Assembly (NCBI RefSeq): GCF_004795735.1
Contig: NZ_CP039247.1
Coordinates: 1,054,001 to 1,118,000 of the forward strand
DNA from: Corynebacterium endometrii
GTDB lineage: Bacteria > Actinomycetota > Actinomycetes > Mycobacteriales > Mycobacteriaceae
Direction of reading: 5' to 3'
Length of the DNA: 64,000 nt
Shown here: positions 58,732 through 64,000 of the stretch, piece after piece
Layout: each line of letters begins with the position of its first letter
Position numbering within the stretch: the stretch's first letter is position 1
Program-made: the position numbers and the translations under genes
The notes under the pieces: generated by a model
Databases searched by the model: none
Seen by the model: only the letters and a program-made list of their open reading frames with translations
Told to the model about the DNA's origin: nothing

Positions 58732-60489
58732 ATGGGTTTTACTACGCCGAACTATGGACTGACGGATCTTTTCTCGCGGATAGACAGGGGAGACCTGCAA
58801 TTGCCGGACTTCCAGCGCGCCTACGCCTGGGATGTTGATCGCATTCGCTCCCTTATAGTCACCGTCTTGCGCGGATACCCCATGGGTGCATTGATGGCGC
58901 TCGATACCCGCAATGAGCCCATGCGTTTTCGCCCTCGCCCGCTCAGCGGCGCTCCCGATACGGGGGAGAACCCGGGCCTGCTTCTGCTCGACGGGCAGCA
59001 GCGCCTGACCACCCTTTACCACTGCTTCCGCGGAAACGGCCAGGTCAATACCACGGATTTCCGCGGCAAGGAGATTACCCGCAGCTTTTTCGTTGATGTG
59101 CATTCCGCAGTTAGCGAGGGCCTCATGCCTGACGAGGCAGTGTTCGCGGTCGACGCGGAGGGCCACGTGCGCTCCCACTTTGGGCCCCGGGTAGAGGGCA
59201 GCTTGCTCGATAAAGAGGTTGCGTTGGCTCACGGCTGCCTGCCGGTCGCCGCATTGCTAACTGAAGAGGGCACGTCCATGCTCTTTGAGCTCGTATTCGC
59301 CACATCGGATACCCCGGAGCGGCGCGAGGAGATCGCGGCTTTTAACAACCGGATTCTGCGCCCATTGGCCGGCTACCGCACGCCCATGATTCGATTGGCG
59401 CGCGAGACCGGCCGGGCTGGTGTGGGTTCAATTTTCGCCCAGGCCAATTCGGCAGGTTTGCAGATGGACGTCTTTGAGCTGCTCACCGCGGTGTTCGCCA
59501 ACGAGCGTGAGGACTTCAGGCTCGGGGAACACTGGCGGGACGTGGAGGCGCAGCTGCGCCGGTTCCCGGCGCTAGACGGCATCGGCCGCACCGAGTTCCT
59601 CCAGGCGGTCTCCCTCTACGTAACGGCCACCACGGGTCAAGCCGGCGGTCAGCGCGAAGACATCCTGAGGTTAAGCCTCGATCAGTACCTTGAGGGCGCC
59701 GAGGCCATGGTGCCAGCATTTGCCTCCGTCGCCGAGTTTTTCGCACGTCGGTGCATTTTCACCAGGGACCAAGTCCCTTATACCGCCCAGGTGATTCCGC
59801 TTGCCGTTATCCTCGCACAGCTCGGTGGCCATACGGATGTACTGGCCAACGAACAGGCGCGGGACCGCATCAACCAGTGGTTCTGGTGCGGCGTGTTTGG
59901 GGAACTCTACGGCTCATCGGCCGTGAAACTTCGTTCGGCTCGGGACGTAGTCGAGGTGACCCGTTGGGCGCGCGGAGAGACGGAGGAAAAGCCCAAGACG
60001 GTTGTCGATGCCACCTTCTACGAGTCCCGCTTCCTTACCGCTAACGATGCCGACGCGATTTATCACGCGTTTTATTCTTTGCTGATGGCCCGCGGCGCCC
60101 GGGATTGGCGTTCTGCGCAGCCCTTTGACCGCCACACAGTGGCGGACCTGGTGCCCGGTTTCCATTGGATATACCCACGGGAGTGGTGCGAGTCCCACGG
60201 CGTTGACCCGCAACTTGCCGGCTCCGTGCTCAACCTCGCTCCCATGGGGAAGCGCACCTGGGTGGTGATCGATGGCCGTGCTCCAAAGCGTTACCTTCCG
60301 CGAGTCCAGTCCAAGTCGCTCATGGAGGACTCCGAGTTCGACGCGGTCCTGGAATCCCACGAGATCGACCCGGAGCTGGTCCGGCGCGACGATCCACAGG
60401 AGTTCTGGGATGACCGCCGTGCCCGCTTCACTGGCATTATTGAATACGCCATGGACAAGCCTGTGGTGCGTGATATGGATGGCGTTTAG
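58732..60489 (+). CDS. DUF262 protein with degenerate HNH-like C-terminus
   Basis: 585 residues. DUF262 (ParB/Srx-fold, GmrS-like) N-terminus with LPDFQRAYAWD (24-34) and the hallmark DGQQR (87-91). The C-terminal segment FHWIYPREW (477-485), SVLNLAP (N501) and TWVVIDGRAPKRYL (509-522) resembles the HHIFP...N...TN...PSEYL block of DUF262-fused HNH nucleases. However, the expected second His is W479 and the later Asn is W510, so cleavage may be lost. Relatives take part in type IV restriction. ATG at 58732 is seven bases after TAGACT. Confidence 0.8.
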   Translation: MGFTTPNYGLTDLFSRIDRGDLQLPDFQRAYAWDVDRIRSLIVTVLRGYPMGALMALDTRNEPMRFRPRPLSGAPDTGENPGLLLLDGQQRLTTLYHCFRGNGQVNTTDFRGKEITRSFFVDVHSAVSEGLMPDEAVFAVDAEGHVRSHFGPRVEGSLLDKEVALAHGCLPVAALLTEEGTSMLFELVFATSDTPERREEIAAFNNRILRPLAGYRTPMIRLARETGRAGVGSIFAQANSAGLQMDVFELLTAVFANEREDFRLGEHWRDVEAQLRRFPALDGIGRTEFLQAVSLYVTATTGQAGGQREDILRLSLDQYLEGAEAMVPAFASVAEFFARRCIFTRDQVPYTAQVIPLAVILAQLGGHTDVLANEQARDRINQWFWCGVFGELYGSSAVKLRSARDVVEVTRWARGETEEKPKTVVDATFYESRFLTANDADAIYHAFYSLLMARGARDWRSAQPFDRHTVADLVPGFHWIYPREWCESHGVDPQLAGSVLNLAPMGKRTWVVIDGRAPKRYLPRVQSKSLMEDSEFDAVLESHEIDPELVRRDDPQEFWDDRRARFTGIIEYAMDKPVVRDMDGV

Positions 60490-61390
60490 GGCCAGGCGAT
60501 GGGCCGGGGGCGTTGCCCTAGCCGCGGCGTTGAGCGTGGCCGGCTGCGGTATTGGACCCACCGGCTCCCTGGCCGTACCCACCAGCACCGACGTGCCCGA
60601 GGCAGACATTGACTTAGCGAAGGCGGCTGCAGAAAATCGCTCCAATTTCTATGAGGAGCGCTTCCGGGGCAAGGTTCAGGTCTTGACGGATAGTACGGGA
60701 ATTGACGCCGCGAGACTGTTTTTCAAGGACTCATCCTCGCTTATCATCGCCGATGCGTCACAGGCTTCTCAGTTGCGCGCGGCCTCGATCGCCGTGGCCC
60801 AGCACGCGCCAATGATCGTCTACGAGCCCGAGGCTCGTGGCGATATCACCTCGCTCATCCATGAGCTAGGCGTCAGCCGCGTGTTGCTTGTGGGTGACGT
60901 GCCGTTTGCTGCCCAGGAGGGCGCGACGGTCGTTTCCCGTGATCCTGGAACCGTCAAGGCGATGGGAGTCTTCACCGCCTTTCAATTCACCCCAGAATTG
61001 GTCTCTGGCCCCGAAAAGATGGTGGAGAAGGTCGCCGGCCTAGACCCTGAGGCCAAGACCGAACTCAAGGCCACGTGGGAACAGCTCGAAGTGGATGCCG
61101 AGGCTGATTACAGCGAGCTGTCCGCCGTTCCAGCGCAGTCTCGCAGGGACGCCGATCAGGCCCCCGTAGTCATCGCCACCCCCGAATCCCCCATAGCTGC
61201 CGTAGCCACGGTCCGCGCATATGGGGGTAGCGTGCGCGTATTACCCAGCGGTGACCCAAGGGAGTCTAAGGCCGCATATGCCATGGTAGCGGGCCTAGAG
61301 CAAGGACCTTTAGTGGCTTTAGGTCCCGTTTTCGAGACACCCCAGGTGTTGCGGGATAGAATCAGGCAAGGCTGGGGCCAGCAAGACTGA
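60479..61390 (+). CDS. Secreted lipoprotein, cell wall-binding repeat 2-like
   Basis: 303 residues. Signal MAFRARRWAGGVALAAALSVAGC with lipobox SVAGC, lipidation at C23. The body contains SSLIIADASQASQLRAASIAVAQHAPMIVYEP and HELGVSRVLLVGD, resembling the cell wall-binding repeat 2 fold. ATG at 60479 lies inside the DUF262 gene, overlapping its end by 11 bases, so the two are translationally coupled. Function unknown. A longer frame open from 60272 lies within the DUF262 gene. Confidence 0.78.
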   Translation: MAFRARRWAGGVALAAALSVAGCGIGPTGSLAVPTSTDVPEADIDLAKAAAENRSNFYEERFRGKVQVLTDSTGIDAARLFFKDSSSLIIADASQASQLRAASIAVAQHAPMIVYEPEARGDITSLIHELGVSRVLLVGDVPFAAQEGATVVSRDPGTVKAMGVFTAFQFTPELVSGPEKMVEKVAGLDPEAKTELKATWEQLEVDAEADYSELSAVPAQSRRDADQAPVVIATPESPIAAVATVRAYGGSVRVLPSGDPRESKAAYAMVAGLEQGPLVALGPVFETPQVLRDRIRQGWGQQD

Positions 61391-61527
61391 TACACCTCTT
61401 GGTGTTGCTGCGGTACTCCGGCCATGTTGCGTATTTTGGGCTCACCCGCTCACCCCGCACACGAAGTATTTAGCCACCACGGAATTCCGCCTACGGAATC
61501 CACTGTTTTCACCTTTAAGGAATACGA

Positions 61528-63114
61528 ATGTCGAAGCCGGTCGTTCTCATCGCCGACAAGCTTGCTGAATCCACCGTTGCTGCCCTGGGCGATGGAGTAG
61601 AGGTCCGCTGGGTAGATGGCCCGAACCGTCCAGAGTTGCTGGCCGCCGTTCCGGAGGCGGACGCGCTGCTGGTGCGCTCCGCAACCACTGTGGACGCCGA
61701 AGTACTACATGCCGCACCGAAACTAAAGATCGTGGGCCGTGCCGGCGTTGGCCTGGACAACGTTGATATTGATACCGCCACTGAACGCGGCGTCATGGTC
61801 GTCAACGCGCCGACCTCCAACATTCACTCCGCATGTGAGCAGGCTATTGCGCTGCTCCTAGCAACCGCCCGCCAGGTACCTGCCGCTGATCGGACCCTGC
61901 GCGACGGGGAATGGAAGCGCTCCGCTTTTAAAGGCGTGGAGATCTACGGCAAGACCATTGGCGTCGTGGGTTTTGGGCACATCGGCCAGCTTTTCGCCCA
62001 GCGTTTGAAGGCCTTTGAGACCACCATCATTGCTTATGACCCATACGCGAACCCGGCGCGCGCCGCGGCCCTGGGGGTCGAGCTGGTTGAGCTAGAAGAC
62101 CTGGTCGCCCGCGCCGATTTCGTTACTATTCACCTGCCTAAGACCCCGGAGACCGCGGGCATGTTCTCTGCGGATCTGCTCGCTAAATGCAAGAAGGGGC
62201 AGATCATCATCAACGCCGCCCGCGGCGGTCTAGTAGATGAACAGGCCCTGGCCGATTCCATCAAGGCTGGCCATCACCGGGGCGCGGGGTTTGATGTCTA
62301 CGCCACCGAGCCGTGCACCGATTCACCGCTTTTTGGGCTTGACGAGTGCGTGGTATCTCCACACTTGGGCGCGTCTACCGTTGAGGCTCAGGATCGTGCG
62401 GGTACTGACGTGGCGGCTTCGGTTCTCAAGGCGCTCAATGGTGAGTTTGTTGCGGATGCGGTCAACGTATCCGGCGGCAAGGTTGGCGAAGAGGTGTCCC
62501 TGTGGCTGGACTTGGCCCGCAAGCTGGGCCTCGCTGCCGGCAAGTTGCTTGGCCAGGCACCCGTGGCTTTGGAGGTTACCGCCTGCGGTGAATTGGCGGG
62601 TGAGCAGGTTGATGCCTTGGGCCTGTCCGCGGTACGCGGGCTCTTTTCCGGCGTCACCTCCGAACCCGTGACTTTCGTCAACGCGATGAAGATTGCGGAG
62701 GCTCGGGGCCTGAGTGTCTCCGTGCACACCGAGGCTGAGTCTAAGGCTCACCGCTCGACGCTGAAGGTAAACGCCATTGGTGCGGACGGTACGGCTTTGG
62801 AGTTGGTGGGCGCGTTGACGGGCGTCGAGGCCGTTGAGAAGTTTGTGCGCATTAACGGCAGGGGTGTTGATATGCGCGCTTACGGCCGCAATATCTTCTT
62901 CTCCTATGCAGATAAGCCCGGCGCGTTGGGTGCCGTGGGTACCGCGTTGGGTGCGGAAGGTATCAACATCGATGCCGCGGCGCTGACTATGGGAAGGGAT
63001 GAGAGCCAGGCGGTTCTTATCATCCGCGTCGATCAGGAGGTTCCGGAACCCGTTCTGGATTCTCTTTCCGACAAGCTCGGAGCGGTAACCCAGCAGTTCG
63101 ATTTCGAGGCTTAA
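61528..63114 (+). CDS. serA: D-3-phosphoglycerate dehydrogenase
   Basis: 528 residues, long actinobacterial form: catalytic/NAD domain ([12 protein letters not shown]; Arg in [11 protein letters not shown]; His in [10 protein letters not shown]), an intervening domain (about 320-450) and a C-terminal ACT domain ([16 protein letters not shown]) that binds serine for feedback inhibition. Commits 3-phosphoglycerate to serine. TTAAGGAATACGA precedes the ATG. A terminator-like hairpin follows. Confidence 0.97.
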   Translation: MSKPVVLIADKLAESTVAALGDGVEVRWVDGPNRPELLAAVPEADALLVRSATTVDAEVLHAAPKLKIVGRAGVGLDNVDIDTATERGVMVVNAPTSNIHSACEQAIALLLATARQVPAADRTLRDGEWKRSAFKGVEIYGKTIGVVGFGHIGQLFAQRLKAFETTIIAYDPYANPARAAALGVELVELEDLVARADFVTIHLPKTPETAGMFSADLLAKCKKGQIIINAARGGLVDEQALADSIKAGHHRGAGFDVYATEPCTDSPLFGLDECVVSPHLGASTVEAQDRAGTDVAASVLKALNGEFVADAVNVSGGKVGEEVSLWLDLARKLGLAAGKLLGQAPVALEVTACGELAGEQVDALGLSAVRGLFSGVTSEPVTFVNAMKIAEARGLSVSVHTEAESKAHRSTLKVNAIGADGTALELVGALTGVEAVEKFVRINGRGVDMRAYGRNIFFSYADKPGALGAVGTALGAEGINIDAAALTMGRDESQAVLIIRVDQEVPEPVLDSLSDKLGAVTQQFDFEA

Positions 63115-63199
63115 AGCGCCCCAAGAACTAAAATCCAGGCCCCTGAGTCTTTTAGGGTTCTAGTGGCCTAGCCGGAGACGATTTCCGGCTAACGTCTGC

Positions 63200-63252
63200 G
63201 CAACCCGCGCGCCGCGTGCTCCATGTGAGGGCCCGCGTAGCGTGCGGGTTGC
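63200..63252 (+). terminator. Putative terminator after serA
   Basis: GCAACCCGC (63200-63208) pairs with GCGGGTTGC (63244-63252) across a G+C-rich loop, followed by TTCGTTTGTTG. Confidence 0.6.
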
Positions 63253-63307
63253 TTCGTTTGTTGTGGAAAGGGCGGATTCTAGGGATCGTCGAAACACCTG
63301 ACCTTGA

Positions 63308-64000
63308 TTGGTGGTGTTTGTGGTGTCGAGTCGTTGGGATCCTTCGCCGGAGGTGGTGGAGCAGCTGTGCGTCTTAGTCCACGGTGGCCGCAGCGTGTGT
63401 AGTGCCGCGACGGAATTGGGCCTTAGCCTGAATGTTGCTTATCGTTTAGCCCGCGAACTTCAGCTGCCTATTCGCAGTAAGAAGACTCTTTCCAGGCCAG
63501 ATGCTCAACGCATTGAACAGCTGTGGAAGCAGGGCGTGAAGCCAATGCAGATTGCGTCCCGGCTCAATCTGACCCCGAGCGTGGTCTACCGCATTGGTAT
63601 TGAGCGTGGCCTGTGGCACCGCAATCCGCATGGTCGTCGCGCAAACGCCACGTCACGTCGCTGTGAGTATTTGACGCTGCGGGTTAGCGCAATGGGCCGA
63701 AAGGACGCCGCAGAAGCCGTCGGGATCAATCCGCGCGACGCCCTCGATATCGACAAGGGAGTTATTAAGCTCAATCCTGTAGGACGCGTGCCGTTTGTCC
63801 CCGACGGACCCGATGTCGCGCTCTATAAAAGACTTATGCAGGTCTTGCCCTATGTTGACGGCCGTCTAGCAGTACCCGTCGAAGTCATCGCACAGCACGC
63901 AATAGACAAGCGCATCAGTTCACGGTATTTGTCCGTCGAGGAGCGCGAACTCATCGCCGATTTGCACCGTCAAGGCCTTGGTGTGCGTGCTATTGCCCGA
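63308..64000 (+). CDS. IS30-family transposase, 3' part beyond window
   Basis: Open frame running off the window end after a stop at 63305; at least 231 codons are visible. Near the end, ISSRYLSVEERELIADLHRQGLGVRAIAR is the N-terminal HTH of IS30-type transposases. Before it are two or three further HTH-like segments (GGRSVCSAATELGLSLNVAYRLA; GVKPMQIASRLNLTPSVVYRI), a long extension. Several start codons (TTG 63308, GTG 63311-63323) are possible. The DDE catalytic domain would lie outside the window. An insertion sequence therefore probably starts between serA and here; its left end was not resolved. Confidence 0.78.
   Translation, partial: MVVFVVSSRWDPSPEVVEQLCVLVHGGRSVCSAATELGLSLNVAYRLARELQLPIRSKKTLSRPDAQRIEQLWKQGVKPMQIASRLNLTPSVVYRIGIERGLWHRNPHGRRANATSRRCEYLTLRVSAMGRKDAAEAVGINPRDALDIDKGVIKLNPVGRVPFVPDGPDVALYKRLMQVLPYVDGRLAVPVEVIAQHAIDKRISSRYLSVEERELIADLHRQGLGVRAIAR

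Overview
This is a high-GC actinobacterial chromosome segment, almost certainly from a Corynebacterium. The gene order nucS / glgB-glgE / etfBA-nifS / mnmA / ligA / gatCA / pfkA / gatB / lysE-lysG / ilvD / ilvBNC / serA follows the Corynebacterium glutamicum arrangement as I remember it. Further support comes from the leaderless-mRNA promoter style, a single-cysteine arsenate reductase of the mycothiol type, DtxR-like and AmtR-like operators, and an ilv leader peptide very close to the C. glutamicum one. No rRNA, tRNA, CRISPR array or replication origin was seen. The species cannot be fixed from this sequence alone.

Layout. 1-2359: the 3' part of nucS (mismatch-specific endonuclease), a small Cys/His-rich protein coupled to it, a thiamine-binding-like protein and a thioredoxin-fold/TPR protein. 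2356-4276: an arsenic resistance cluster (arsR divergent from acr3-arsC) with a clear operator. 4758-8974: glgB and glgE (branched alpha-glucan synthesis) on the minus strand. 9040-12098: ABC ATPase, Nudix hydrolase and THUMP-like methyltransferase. 12264-18579: etfB-etfA, a cysteine desulfurase, a secreted GH25 lysozyme, a spermidine-synthase-like protein and mnmA. 18597-25925: a cysteine-free MetE/UROD-fold protein, an exonuclease, ligA, an ACT-domain protein and gatC-gatA. 26066-33842: formamidase with an AmtR-like box, a siderophore-interacting protein with a DtxR-like box, a drug exporter, and a ferric-type ABC importer.

34165-44789: pfkA, a BASS-family transporter, a DUF4261 protein, gatB, a zinc alcohol dehydrogenase, a YkvI-like membrane protein, an Nramp-related transporter and the divergent lysE/lysG pair. 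44841-47262: a Xi-class GST and a DoxX protein. 47386-51955: an accessory-looking block with a membrane protein, a winged-helix regulator, an acyltransferase-3/SGNH protein and a GT87 glycosyltransferase. 52034-58523: ilvD, a PH-domain membrane protein and the attenuator-controlled ilvB-ilvN-ilvC branched-chain amino acid genes. 58732-61390: a DUF262/HNH-like protein overlapping a lipoprotein gene. 61528-63114: serA. The window ends inside an IS30-type transposase gene.

Functional links. GlgE and GlgB make glycogen-like glucan from maltose-1-phosphate. GatC, GatA and GatB form the amidotransferase that makes Gln-tRNA(Gln)/Asn-tRNA(Asn), encoded at two separate sites here. The cysteine desulfurase could supply sulfur for MnmA. 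IlvD, IlvBN and IlvC together cover three of the four common steps to valine and isoleucine. About two dozen genes have a TA-rich -10 hexamer exactly 6-8 bases before the start codon. That spacing was used to choose starts and indicates widespread leaderless transcription.
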